DNA of 8,334 nucleotides from Elusimicrobiota bacterium (lineage in GTDB: Bacteria; Elusimicrobiota; Elusimicrobia; UBA1565; UBA9628): contig JAHFCD010000073.1 in NCBI GenBank assembly GCA_023249695.1, positions 1-8,334 on the forward strand, in the 5' to 3' direction. Made by a program: the position numbers and the translations under genes. Below the pieces are notes generated by a model, which saw only the letters and a program-made list of their open reading frames with translations, did not search any database and had not been told where the DNA came from. This document shows, piece after piece, positions 1 to 7,488 of this stretch. The first letter of the stretch is position 1; the number at the start of each line of letters is the position of its first letter.

Positions 1-884
<884 letters not shown>

Positions 885-894
<10 letters not shown>

Positions 895-1670
895 GCCTCG
901 CGCGCGCGCTGCACGGACGGCGCGCCTTCGGGCGGGCGGCGTTCGTGCCCTTTCTCGTCGCGGGGGATCCCTCTTACGAGGCGAGCCTGCGCGCGGCGCG
1001 CGCGGTCGTCAAGGCGGGCGCGGACATACTCGAGGTGGGGGTGCCGTTCTCGGATCCCGTCGCCGACGGACCCGTGATACAGGCGGCCGGGCAGCGGGCT
1101 CTTGCCAAAGGCATGACGTTGAAAAAAGCCGCCGCCTTCGTGAAGGAGCTTCGGAAAGGCGGGGTGACGATCCCGGTCGTTTTGTTCACCTACCTCAACC
1201 CGATTCTGCGCATGGGAACGAAGAAGTTCGCGAAGATGTGCGGCGCCTGCGGGGTCACGGCGACCTTGATCGTGGATCTTCCGATCGAGGAATCGACGGC
1301 GACGGAGACGGAGCTCGCGAGGCGCGGCGTCGAATTGGTGCCGCTCGCTTCGCCGACCACGACGGATCAACGGCTTTCGAGGATCGGCCGCGCCTCCGGC
1401 ACGGCCGTTTATTATGTGAGCCGCGAAGGGGTGACCGGCGTCCGGAAAGGCCTGGCGCCCAATCTGGCCCAGCGGATCGCGCATGTGAAAAAAATGACCG
1501 GGAAGCCGCTCATGGTGGGTTTTGGAGTGGCGGAGCGGTCGCAGGCCAAGGCGTTGGCGCCTTATGCCGACGGCGTGGTGGTGGGAAGCGCGCTGGTGCT
1601 TGCCGGCGCCAAAGGCGCCGGCGACGTTTCGCGATTGGCCAAAAGGCTGGTCGCGGCTTTGGAGATATAA
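885..1670 (+). CDS. trpA: Tryptophan synthase alpha chain
   Basis: Cleaves indole-3-glycerol phosphate to indole and glyceraldehyde 3-phosphate and passes the indole to TrpB. It is 261 residues, a normal length for this TIM-barrel protein. The catalytic acids are present: Glu50 in EVGVPFSDP and Asp61 in VADGPVIQ (E. coli Glu49 and Asp60). Further family signatures are [10 protein letters not shown] near residue 20, FTYLNPI, the phosphate-side loop [18 protein letters not shown] and VVVGSALV. The ATG at 885 lies inside the end of trpB (10-base overlap) and has a GGGGA at 876-880 as a modest ribosome site; an in-frame GTG at 891 is less likely. The gene ends with TAA, and aroF begins on the next base. 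A strong inverted repeat lies in its last 75 bases. Its 3' half looks less GC-rich than the neighbouring trpB and aroF. Confidence 0.97.
1600..1624 (+). repeat. Strong inverted repeat (RNA hairpin) in the 3' end of trpA
   Basis: GCCGGCGCC (1602-1610) and GGCGCCGGC (1614-1622) are perfect reverse complements around an AAA loop; a T-G and a T-A pair extend the RNA stem to 11 pairs. It lies 46 bases before the trpA stop and encodes Ala-Gly-Ala-Lys-Gly-Ala-Gly. Only three Ts follow nearby, so it is not a classic terminator. It could affect mRNA stability or attenuation between the trp and aro parts, or be a by-product of GC-rich Ala/Gly codons. Confidence 0.5.
1661..1664 (+). promoter_or_regulatory. 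Ribosome-binding site of aroF
   Basis: GGAG lies inside the last codons of trpA, six bases before the aroF ATG at 1671. It fixes the aroF start at the first base after the trpA stop, in preference to the in-frame ATG at 1683. Confidence 0.75.
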
Positions 1671-2711
1671 ATGTTGATTTTGATGCAGTCCGATCACACG
1701 AAAAAACAGCTGAAGGACGTGCTCGCGAAGGTGAAGGCGCTGAAGCTGAAGCCGCACGTGATTCCCGGAAAGCTCAGCGTTGCCGTGGGCATCACCGGCA
1801 ACTCGAGCGCGCTCGATCCCCATCTGTTCGACGCCCTGCCCGGGGTGCGCGAGGCCGTGCGCGTCTCCCGGCCCTACAAGCTCGCGGGCCGCGATTTCCA
1901 GCATGAGGACACCGTGGTCCCCGTCGGGCCGTACGGCATCGGCGGCCCCGGGCTCATCGTGATCGCCGGGCCGTGCGCGGTCGAGAGCGAGGAGCAGATG
2001 CTGCGCATCGCGCGGCGCGTGAAGGCGGCGGGCGCGCAGATGCTGCGCGGAGGCGCGTTCAAGCCGCGCACCTCCCCTTACGCGTTCCAGGGCATGGGCA
2101 AGAAAGGCCTCCAGCTCCTCGCGCTCGCGAAGAAGGAGACGGGGCTTCCGATCGTCACCGAGGTGCTCGATCAGCGCACCTTGGCCGACGTGGCCGAGTT
2201 CGCCGACGTGCTTCAGGTCGGCGCGCGCAACATGCAGAACTTCGCCCTGCTCAAGGAGATCGGGCAGCTCAAAAAGCCCGTCATGCTCAAGCGCGGGATG
2301 TCCGCCACACTCGACGAGTGGCTGATGTCGGCGGAGTACCTGCTCAGCGAGGGCAACAAGAACATCTTCCTGTGCGAACGCGGCATCCGCGCGTTCTCCG
2401 ACCACGCGCGCAACACGCTCGACTTGAACGTGGTGCCCGCGGTCAAGGAGATGAGCCATCTCCCGATCATCGTGGACCCGAGCCACGCGACCGGCGTACG
2501 CGCGCGCGTCGCCCCGATGGCGCGCGCGGCCGTCGCCGCCGGCGCGCACGGCGTCATGATCGAGGTTCACGACCGTCCCGACCAGGCGCTGTGCGACGGG
2601 CCGCAGGCCCTGCATCCCGACGATTTCGCCGTGCTGATGCGGGAGCTGGCCGCGATCGCGGGCGCGCTCGGCCGCGACATGGCCACGCCCGCGCTCAAGG
2701 GCCGCGGGTGA
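1671..2711 (+). CDS. aroF: 3-deoxy-7-phosphoheptulonate (DAHP) synthase, type I-beta with N-terminal regulatory domain
   Basis: First step of the shikimate pathway: phosphoenolpyruvate plus erythrose 4-phosphate gives DAHP. It is 346 residues. Residues 1 to about 75 form a ferredoxin-like (ACT-like) domain, as in Thermotoga maritima DAHP synthase, where that domain mediates feedback inhibition by tyrosine and phenylalanine. The catalytic barrel follows, with IAGPCAVES (residues 98-106), LRGGAFKPRTSPY, VGARNMQNF, KPVMLKRGM, CERGIR, DPSHATG and MIEVH. The four metal ligands fall at Cys102, His272, Glu298 and Asp309, the same numbering I recall for the Thermotoga enzyme. The ATG at 1671 directly follows the trpA stop and has GGAG six bases upstream. 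The stop overlaps the aroA GTG. The Bacillus orthologue is named aroA and has a chorismate mutase fused at its N-terminus; none is visible here. The regulatory ligand in this organism is inference. Confidence 0.96.
   Translation: MLILMQSDHTKKQLKDVLAKVKALKLKPHVIPGKLSVAVGITGNSSALDPHLFDALPGVREAVRVSRPYKLAGRDFQHEDTVVPVGPYGIGGPGLIVIAGPCAVESEEQMLRIARRVKAAGAQMLRGGAFKPRTSPYAFQGMGKKGLQLLALAKKETGLPIVTEVLDQRTLADVAEFADVLQVGARNMQNFALLKEIGQLKKPVMLKRGMSATLDEWLMSAEYLLSEGNKNIFLCERGIRAFSDHARNTLDLNVVPAVKEMSHLPIIVDPSHATGVRARVAPMARAAVAAGAHGVMIEVHDRPDQALCDGPQALHPDDFAVLMRELAAIAGALGRDMATPALKGRG
2697..2701 (+). promoter_or_regulatory. Ribosome-binding site of aroA
   Basis: AAGGG inside the end of aroF, six bases before the GTG at 2708. 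It supports this GTG over in-frame codons further upstream within aroF. Confidence 0.55.
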
Positions 2712-3991
2712 AGGACCGCCTCGTCGCCGGCGGCGGCCGCCTCGAAGGAGAGGTCCGCGTGCCGGGCGACAAGTCGGTTTCGCATCGCGCGCTGATCCTC
2801 GGCGCGCTGGCCGAGGGCGAGACCGTCGTCGAGGGCCTCTCGTCGGGGGCCGACGTCGCCTCGACCCGGACCTGCCTGTCGGCGCTGGGCGTCGAGATCT
2901 CCGGCGCGGCGCCGTCCGTGCGCGTGCGCGGCCGGGGCCTCGGCGGCCTCAAGGCCCCGGCGGGCGACCTCGACGCCGGAAACTCCGGCACGACGATGCG
3001 CCTGCTCGCGGGAGTCGCGGCCGGGCACGGATTTTCCTCCCGTTTCGTCGGCGACGAGTCGCTGACGCGCCGGCCGATGAAGCGCGTCGCCGAGCCCCTG
3101 CGCGCGATGGGCGCGACGATCGGTCTGAGCGAGTCCGGCACGCCGCCCGTGACCATCGCCGGCGGCGCGCTCAACGGCATCGAGTACCTGACTCCGATGG
3201 CGAGCGCTCAGGTCAAGTCGGCGGTCCTGCTCGCCGGCCTCCACGCGCGGGGAGAAACGACGGTCATCGAGCCGGCCGCGACGCGCGACCACACCGAGCG
3301 CATGCTGACCGCGTTCGGCGTCCCCGTCCGCCTGACCGGGCTCAAGGTGACGGTGACGGGCGGCTCGCGCCTCACGGCGAGCAAGGTCCTCATTCCGGGC
3401 GACCCGTCGTCGGCCGCCTTCTGGGTCGTCGCGGCCACGTTGGCCCCGGGCAGCGAGCTCGCCGTGCGCGGCGTGGGCTCGAACCCGACCCGGACCGGCT
3501 ACCTGTCGGTGCTGGCGCGCATGGGCGCCGACATACACCGCGAGCCGATGCGCGGCGAGGGGGGCGAGGCGATCGAGGACCTGATCGTGTCATCGTCGGA
3601 CCTGCGCGGCGCGGTCATTTCCGCCGACGAGGTCCCGGGCCTGATCGACGAGGTGCCCATACTCGCCCTGGCCGCCGCGCTCGCCGCCGGGGAAAGCCGC
3701 TTTTGCGGCCTTGGCGAGCTTCGTCATAAAGAAAGCGACCGGCTCGCGGGGATCGCTGCGTTGTTGACGAGCTTTGGGGCGAACGCCCGCGCCGAGGGCG
3801 ACGATCTGATCGTGACCGGCGTTAAAACGCTGACAGCGGCCAAGGTGGATTCGCTGGGAGACCACCGGCTCGCGATGACGGGATTCATCGCGGGGGTGCT
3901 CGCGTCGGGAGAATCGACGGTCAGCAACGCATCATGCGCGGAGATTTCTTATCCCACGTTCTATGACGACTTTATTCAGAGGGCGAAGTGA
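2708..3991 (+). CDS. aroA: 3-phosphoshikimate 1-carboxyvinyltransferase (EPSP synthase), class II motifs
   Basis: Sixth shikimate step: transfers the enolpyruvyl group of PEP to shikimate 3-phosphate; it is the target of glyphosate. It is 427 residues, the usual length for this two-domain inside-out barrel. Visible motifs are PGDKSVSHR (Lys22, Arg27), DAGNSGTTMRL (89-99), RRPMKR (121-126), SAQVK (166-170), RDHTE (193-197), NPTRTG (259-264), DEVP with the catalytic Asp314, LRHKESDRL with Glu342, and DHRLAMT. The set GDKS, SAQxK, RxHxE and NxTR is the signature used to define class II, often glyphosate-tolerant, EPSP synthases. However, the glycine corresponding to E. coli Gly96 is kept (Gly94) rather than Ala as in CP4. 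The GTG start at 2708 overlaps the aroF stop (GTGA) and has AAGGG six bases upstream. The frame stays open far upstream inside aroF, but that part does not resemble the family. Confidence 0.96.
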   Translation: MKDRLVAGGGRLEGEVRVPGDKSVSHRALILGALAEGETVVEGLSSGADVASTRTCLSALGVEISGAAPSVRVRGRGLGGLKAPAGDLDAGNSGTTMRLLAGVAAGHGFSSRFVGDESLTRRPMKRVAEPLRAMGATIGLSESGTPPVTIAGGALNGIEYLTPMASAQVKSAVLLAGLHARGETTVIEPAATRDHTERMLTAFGVPVRLTGLKVTVTGGSRLTASKVLIPGDPSSAAFWVVAATLAPGSELAVRGVGSNPTRTGYLSVLARMGADIHREPMRGEGGEAIEDLIVSSSDLRGAVISADEVPGLIDEVPILALAAALAAGESRFCGLGELRHKESDRLAGIAALLTSFGANARAEGDDLIVTGVKTLTAAKVDSLGDHRLAMTGFIAGVLASGESTVSNASCAEISYPTFYDDFIQRAK

Positions 3992-4794
3992 AATTGGGGT
4001 TGCTGGGGAGTCCCGTGTCGCATTCGAAGTCGCCGAGGATATTTTCGACGTTGTCTCGCCTGCTCAAGCGCCCGATTGTTTATCGTGCCGTTGAAGTGAA
4101 GGAGGGCGATTTCGCCGCGGCCGTGCAGCGGACGCGAAACCAAGGTTGGCGTGGTATAAACGTCACTATTCCGTTCAAGCTCGAAGCCGCGAACTACGCG
4201 GCGCGATTGACTCCCGCGGCGCGCGTCATCGGGGCGGTGAACGTGATCCGATTCGGCCGTGATATCATCGGTCACAACACCGACGCCGAAGGGTTGAGGG
4301 ACGCTTTAAAATTCGCGGGCGTCGTAATGTCCGGCAAACGCGCTCTGGTCTTTGGCGCCGGAGGCGCCGCTAGGGCCGCCGGGTGGGCGCTCGCGCGCGG
4401 CGGTGCTCGCAGCGTGCGGTTTACGAACCGAACGGCATCAACGGCAAAAGGATGTGTACGCGACCTGGCGCCAACTTTCCCCAGAACGAACTTTTCGTCG
4501 GGGGCACCGAGAAACGCGGACATTTGGATCAACGCGACGCCCTTGGGCCTACAAGGTTACCCTGACGTTTCGCCTGCGTCGAAGGCGCTAAGGGCCCCCG
4601 TCGCGGCGGTGGACCTGGTGTACGGGAAAAAAACGGCGTTTCAGCGGCATGCCGAACGAATGGGGGCGCTCGTGACGGACGGGACGCCGATGCTCGTTTT
4701 CCAGGCGCTTCGCGCCTACGAATTCTGGGATCGTCCCTTCAGTGCGGCGCGCCGCGCCGCGCTGGCCGAAAAGCTGATCAAGGAGCTTTCATGA
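3988..4794 (+). CDS. aroE: Shikimate dehydrogenase (NADP-dependent)
   Basis: Fourth step: reduces 3-dehydroshikimate to shikimate with NADPH. It is 268 residues, typical of AroE. The N-terminal substrate domain has GSPVSHSKSP (residues 7-16), GINVTIPFK with catalytic Lys64, GAVNVI (Asn85) and GHNTDAEG with catalytic Asp99. The Rossmann domain has FGAGGAARA (122-130) and NRTASTAK (147-154), whose NRTxxxAK pattern favours NADP(H). INATPLGLQG and DLVYGKKT follow. The C-terminal motif reads DGTPMLVFQA where many homologues have DGLGMLVxQ, and substrate-side residues are otherwise conserved. The GTG start at 3988 overlaps the aroA stop (GTGA), with AGAGGG at 3978-3983. The gene looks less GC-rich than aroA and aroC. 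YdiB-like or quinate dehydrogenases are alternatives, but the setting among six other shikimate genes argues for AroE. Confidence 0.94.
   Translation: MKLGLLGSPVSHSKSPRIFSTLSRLLKRPIVYRAVEVKEGDFAAAVQRTRNQGWRGINVTIPFKLEAANYAARLTPAARVIGAVNVIRFGRDIIGHNTDAEGLRDALKFAGVVMSGKRALVFGAGGAARAAGWALARGGARSVRFTNRTASTAKGCVRDLAPTFPRTNFSSGAPRNADIWINATPLGLQGYPDVSPASKALRAPVAAVDLVYGKKTAFQRHAERMGALVTDGTPMLVFQALRAYEFWDRPFSAARRAALAEKLIKELS
4781..4785 (+). promoter_or_regulatory. Ribosome-binding site of aroC
   Basis: AGGAG within the last codons of aroE, five bases before the ATG at 4791; good match and spacing. Confidence 0.75.
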
Positions 4795-5939
4795 CTCTTC
4801 GTTATTTAACCGCCGGTGAATCCCATGGCAAAGCCCTCGTCGGGATATTAGAGGGCCTCCCCGCGGGCCTGGCGCTTGCCGCGGCCGACGTGCAGGCGGA
4901 CCTGCTGCGGCGCAAGAAAGGCCATGGGCGCGGGAACCGGCAAAAGATCGAGGGCGACAAGGTGGAGATCTTGTCGGGGGTGCGCGCCGGGAAAACCCTC
5001 GGCTCGCCCCTCGCTTTGCTCGTGCCCAACCTCGACTTCAAAAACTGGGAATCGATCATGGGCGCCGAGCCTTCCGACGCGCCCGCTTCGCGGCGCGTCG
5101 ACGTCCCGCGGCCCGGTCATGCCGATCTCGTCGGGAAGCTCAAGTACGGGTTCGACGACATGCGCAACGTTCTCGAGCGGGCGTCGGCGCGCGAAACCGC
5201 CATGCGGGTGGCCCTTGGCGCCGCCGCGAGGCGTTTTCTCCACGAATGCGGCGTCGTGGTGGCCAGCCGAGTCGTCGCGATCGGCGGCGAAGCCGATGAC
5301 ACGCCTCTTCCGTGCCCGATCGCCGATTTGAACGCTCTGACCGACGCGGACCCGGTCCGCTGCGCCAATCCTAATTTTTCCCGGCGCATGGTCACGCGCA
5401 TCGACGAGGCGAAGGCGGCGGGCGACACGCTCGGAGGCATCTTCGAGGTCCTCGCGGAAGGCCTGCCCGTCGGCCTCGGCAGCTACGCGCAGTGGGATCG
5501 CCGCCTCGAAGGGCCGTTGTCCGCGGCGTTGATGTCCCTCAACGCGATCAAGGGCGTCGAGGTCGGCTACGGCTTCCGCGGCGCGGGCGTTCCCGGGTCG
5601 CAGGCGCACGACGCCTACGAGCCGAGGGGAAGGAAGGTCGGCTACCGCTCGAACCGCTCCGGGGGCCTCGACGGCGGCATGAGCACGGGCCAGGTCCTCG
5701 TCCTGCGCGCGGCGATGAAGCCGATCGCCACCTTGATGAAGCCGCTCGACTCGGTGGACCTGCGCACGATGAAGCCCGCGAAGGCCCATGTGGAACGCTC
5801 CGACGCCTGCGCGGTCCCGGCCGCCGCCGTGATCGGCGAGTCCTTGGTCTGCCTCGTGCTCGCCGACGCCGTGCTGGCGAAGTTTGGGGGCGACTCGATG
5901 GCCGAAATCCTTCCGCGGATCGCGGCGTGGCGCAAATGA
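4791..5939 (+). CDS. aroC: Chorismate synthase
   Basis: Last shikimate step: removes phosphate from EPSP to give chorismate, using reduced FMN as a cofactor with no net redox change. It is 382 residues, the longer form, compared with about 361 in E. coli. Motifs in order: TAGESHG with His12, GRGNRQKIEGDKVEILSG (46-63), GKTLGSP, RPGHADL with His110 (the two catalytic-type histidines), RNVLERASARETA (125-137), GVEVGYGF, the SNRSGGLDGGMSTG region that contacts FMN, and CAVPAAAVIGE near the end. The ATG at 4791 overlaps the aroE stop (ATGA) and has a clear AGGAG five bases upstream. The stop overlaps the aroK ATG. Whether it has its own flavin reductase activity (bifunctional type) cannot be read from the sequence; no flavin reductase gene is nearby. 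Confidence 0.97.
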   Translation: MTLRYLTAGESHGKALVGILEGLPAGLALAAADVQADLLRRKKGHGRGNRQKIEGDKVEILSGVRAGKTLGSPLALLVPNLDFKNWESIMGAEPSDAPASRRVDVPRPGHADLVGKLKYGFDDMRNVLERASARETAMRVALGAAARRFLHECGVVVASRVVAIGGEADDTPLPCPIADLNALTDADPVRCANPNFSRRMVTRIDEAKAAGDTLGGIFEVLAEGLPVGLGSYAQWDRRLEGPLSAALMSLNAIKGVEVGYGFRGAGVPGSQAHDAYEPRGRKVGYRSNRSGGLDGGMSTGQVLVLRAAMKPIATLMKPLDSVDLRTMKPAKAHVERSDACAVPAAAVIGESLVCLVLADAVLAKFGGDSMAEILPRIAAWRK

Positions 5940-6439
5940 GGCAGACGATCTATCTGACCGGCTTCATGGGCGTCGGCAAGTCCGTCGTCGGCAAGGAGCT
6001 CGGCCGGCTGCTGCGCCGCCCGTTCATCGATCTCGACTTGTCCATCGAGCGCGCGGCCGGCTCGAGCGTCGCCTCCTTGTTCGCGCGGCGCGGCGAGGAA
6101 GCGTTCCGCAAGCTCGAGCGCAAGGCGCTGCTGCGCGCCGCGAAGCGCCCCGGCGTCGTCGTGGCCCTGGGCGGGGGGACCTTGCTCGATCCGAAAAATC
6201 GCGTGCTCGTGAAGAAGGGCTACCTCGTTTCCCTGTCGTGCTCGCGCGCCGAGCTGGTCCGCCGCCTCGGTCCGAAGCGGGCGTCGCGGCCGCTCCTGGC
6301 CGGAGGCTCGCTGAGCGCCAAGGTGGGCAAGCTCCTGATCGAACGCCGCGAGGCCTACTCCGGCGCCGACTGGAGCGTTTCCACCACCGTCAATTCGCCC
6401 CTGACCGCGGCCCAGCTGATCGCGCGGAGGATCCCTTGA
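5936..6439 (+). CDS. aroK: Shikimate kinase
   Basis: Fifth step: phosphorylates the 3-hydroxyl of shikimate with ATP. It is 167 residues, normal for this small P-loop kinase. Walker A is GFMGVGKS (residues 9-16). Shikimate and magnesium contacts are Asp32 and Asp34 in FIDLDLS, Arg58 in FRKLE and the glycines 79-81 in ALGGGT. The lid arginine is Arg118 in SRPLL, and the adenine-side RxxxY starts at Arg137. The positions nearly match the Mycobacterium tuberculosis enzyme. The ATG at 5936 overlaps the aroC stop (ATGA). No good ribosome-binding site precedes it, so translation probably depends on ribosomes finishing aroC. It is followed directly by aroB; in some bacteria, including Thermotoga as I recall, these two are a single fused protein, but here a stop separates them. 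aroK is preferred over aroL by convention only. Confidence 0.95.
   Translation: MRQTIYLTGFMGVGKSVVGKELGRLLRRPFIDLDLSIERAAGSSVASLFARRGEEAFRKLERKALLRAAKRPGVVVALGGGTLLDPKNRVLVKKGYLVSLSCSRAELVRRLGPKRASRPLLAGGSLSAKVGKLLIERREAYSGADWSVSTTVNSPLTAAQLIARRIP
6426..6430 (+). promoter_or_regulatory. Ribosome-binding site of aroB, deciding the TTG start
   Basis: GGAGG, one of the best Shine-Dalgarno matches in the window, sits five bases before the TTG at 6436 inside the end of aroK. It is the main evidence that the rare start codon TTG is used. Confidence 0.75.
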
Positions 6440-7488
6440 CCGTCGAGAAACTGTTCGTCGAGCCCGGCGCGCGCCTGCGCGCCCGGACCTGGATGCGCGG
6501 GCTCGCGCCGTCGCGGCGCGTTGCCTTGGTGTCCGAGGCGGGCGCCTGGCGCCGCTTCGGCTCCGGGGTCGAGAAAGCCCTCACGCGCGCCGGCCTCAAG
6601 GTCCATCGCCATTTTCTCCCTTCGGGAGAAAGCGCCAAGACGTGGGACTCCGTGTCGGACCTGCTGAACACGATGCTCGAAGCGGGCCTCGGGCGCGACT
6701 CGGCGATCGTGGCCCTCGGCGGCGGCGCGGTCACCGACGCGGCGGGCTTTGCCGCCGCGATCTACCAGCGCGGCATACCGTGGGTCAGCGTCCCGACGAC
6801 CTTGCTCGGCCAGCTCGACAGCGGCCTCGGCGGCAAGACCGGCATCAATTTGGCGGGCGGCAAGAACCTGGCCGGCTGCTTTCATCGCCCGCGCGCGGTG
6901 GTCTGCGATCCGGAGGTGCTGGCGACCTTGCCTCCCCGCGAGCGCGTGTCGGGCTTCGGCGAGGCTCTGAAGTACGGCCTGGTGCTGGAGCCGGCGCTTT
7001 GGGCCTTCATCGTCGGGAACTGGGACGCGCTGATGGCGGGCGACGCCGCGCTGACGGCGAAGGTGGTCGCGCGCTGCGCCGCGTGGAAGCGCCGGATCGT
7101 CGACAGCGACGAGCGCGACGAGAAGGGGCCGCGCGAGGTGCTCAATTTCGGCCACACGCTCGGCCACGCGCTCGAGTCCGCGTCGGGGCTGGGCGCGCTG
7201 CGCCACGGCGAGGCCGTGATCTGGGGCATGCGCGCGGCGCTGCGCCTGTCGCACCGCTGCTCCGGGCTCAAGGCCGCGTTCGCCGCCGAGGCGGACCGCT
7301 TCCTCGCGACCTTGCCGGTGCCCCTGCCGCGTCGCATCGAGCCGCGCCGCCTGCTCGAGCTGACGCGGCGCGACAAGAAGGCGCGGGGCGGCCGCGCGCG
7401 CTTCGTGCTCCTGCGCGCGCCGGGGCGGCCGGTGACCGCGTTCGTCTCGGATCAGGAGATTTTGCGCGCGGTGCGGGAGATCTTGTGA
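6436..7488 (+). CDS. aroB: 3-dehydroquinate synthase
   Basis: Second step: converts DAHP to 3-dehydroquinate, needing NAD+ and a divalent metal (zinc). It is 350 residues, close to the family length. NAD-binding signatures are LPSGESAKT (61-69), VALGGGAVTDAAGF (92-105) and PTTLLGQLDSGLGGKTGIN (120-138). Metal ligands are Glu176 in GFGEALKYG, His240 in NFGHTLGHALE and His257 in RHGEAV; His244 is the catalytic-type histidine. The start is the TTG at 6436, which overlaps the aroK stop (TTGA). It is supported by a strong GGAGG five bases upstream and by family-like residues (TVEKLFVEPGARL) starting at once; there is no ATG or GTG in a better place. The stop overlaps the aroQ GTG. A DOIS-like sugar cyclase is an alternative within the superfamily, but the motifs and context fit AroB. 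Confidence 0.95.
   Translation: MTVEKLFVEPGARLRARTWMRGLAPSRRVALVSEAGAWRRFGSGVEKALTRAGLKVHRHFLPSGESAKTWDSVSDLLNTMLEAGLGRDSAIVALGGGAVTDAAGFAAAIYQRGIPWVSVPTTLLGQLDSGLGGKTGINLAGGKNLAGCFHRPRAVVCDPEVLATLPPRERVSGFGEALKYGLVLEPALWAFIVGNWDALMAGDAALTAKVVARCAAWKRRIVDSDERDEKGPREVLNFGHTLGHALESASGLGALRHGEAVIWGMRAALRLSHRCSGLKAAFAAEADRFLATLPVPLPRRIEPRRLLELTRRDKKARGGRARFVLLRAPGRPVTAFVSDQEILRAVREIL
6613..6631 (+). repeat. Inverted repeat inside aroB
   Basis: TTTCTCCC (6613-6620) and GGGAGAAA (6624-6631) are perfect reverse complements around a TTC loop. It lies over codons for the NAD-site segment LPSGES, about 180 bases into aroB. Protein coding constraint may explain it; no function is proposed. Confidence 0.4.
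7475..7479 (+). promoter_or_regulatory. Ribosome-binding site of aroQ
   Basis: GGGAG inside the end of aroB, five bases before the GTG at 7485; it supports that start, which also begins exactly at the family N-terminus. Confidence 0.55.

Noticed and set aside
1600..1630. Intrinsic terminator at the end of trpA
   Set aside because: The stem is strong but it lies within the coding sequence, only three Ts follow, and aroF starts directly after trpA.
1973..2707. Extended start for aroA inside aroF
   Set aside because: The extra residues are a frame-shifted reading of aroF, rich in Arg/Ala. The family N-terminus begins right at the GTG at 2708, which has a suitable ribosome site.
4320..4560. Frameshift or decay in the less GC-rich part of aroE
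   Set aside because: The frame reads through without interruption and keeps the Rossmann glycine motif, NRTxxxAK and INATPLG in the right order and spacing.
4848..5789. Long minus-strand frame opposite aroC, with similar ones at 2567-3538 and 6355-7254
   Set aside because: Same reason: shadows of strongly coding plus-strand genes, with low-complexity Arg/Ala/Gly-rich products and no motifs.
6436..6439. AroKB fusion protein split by a sequencing error
   Set aside because: aroK ends in a genuine TGA and aroB has its own strong Shine-Dalgarno and complete N-terminus; the same NTGA junction type occurs at five other junctions, so it looks natural.
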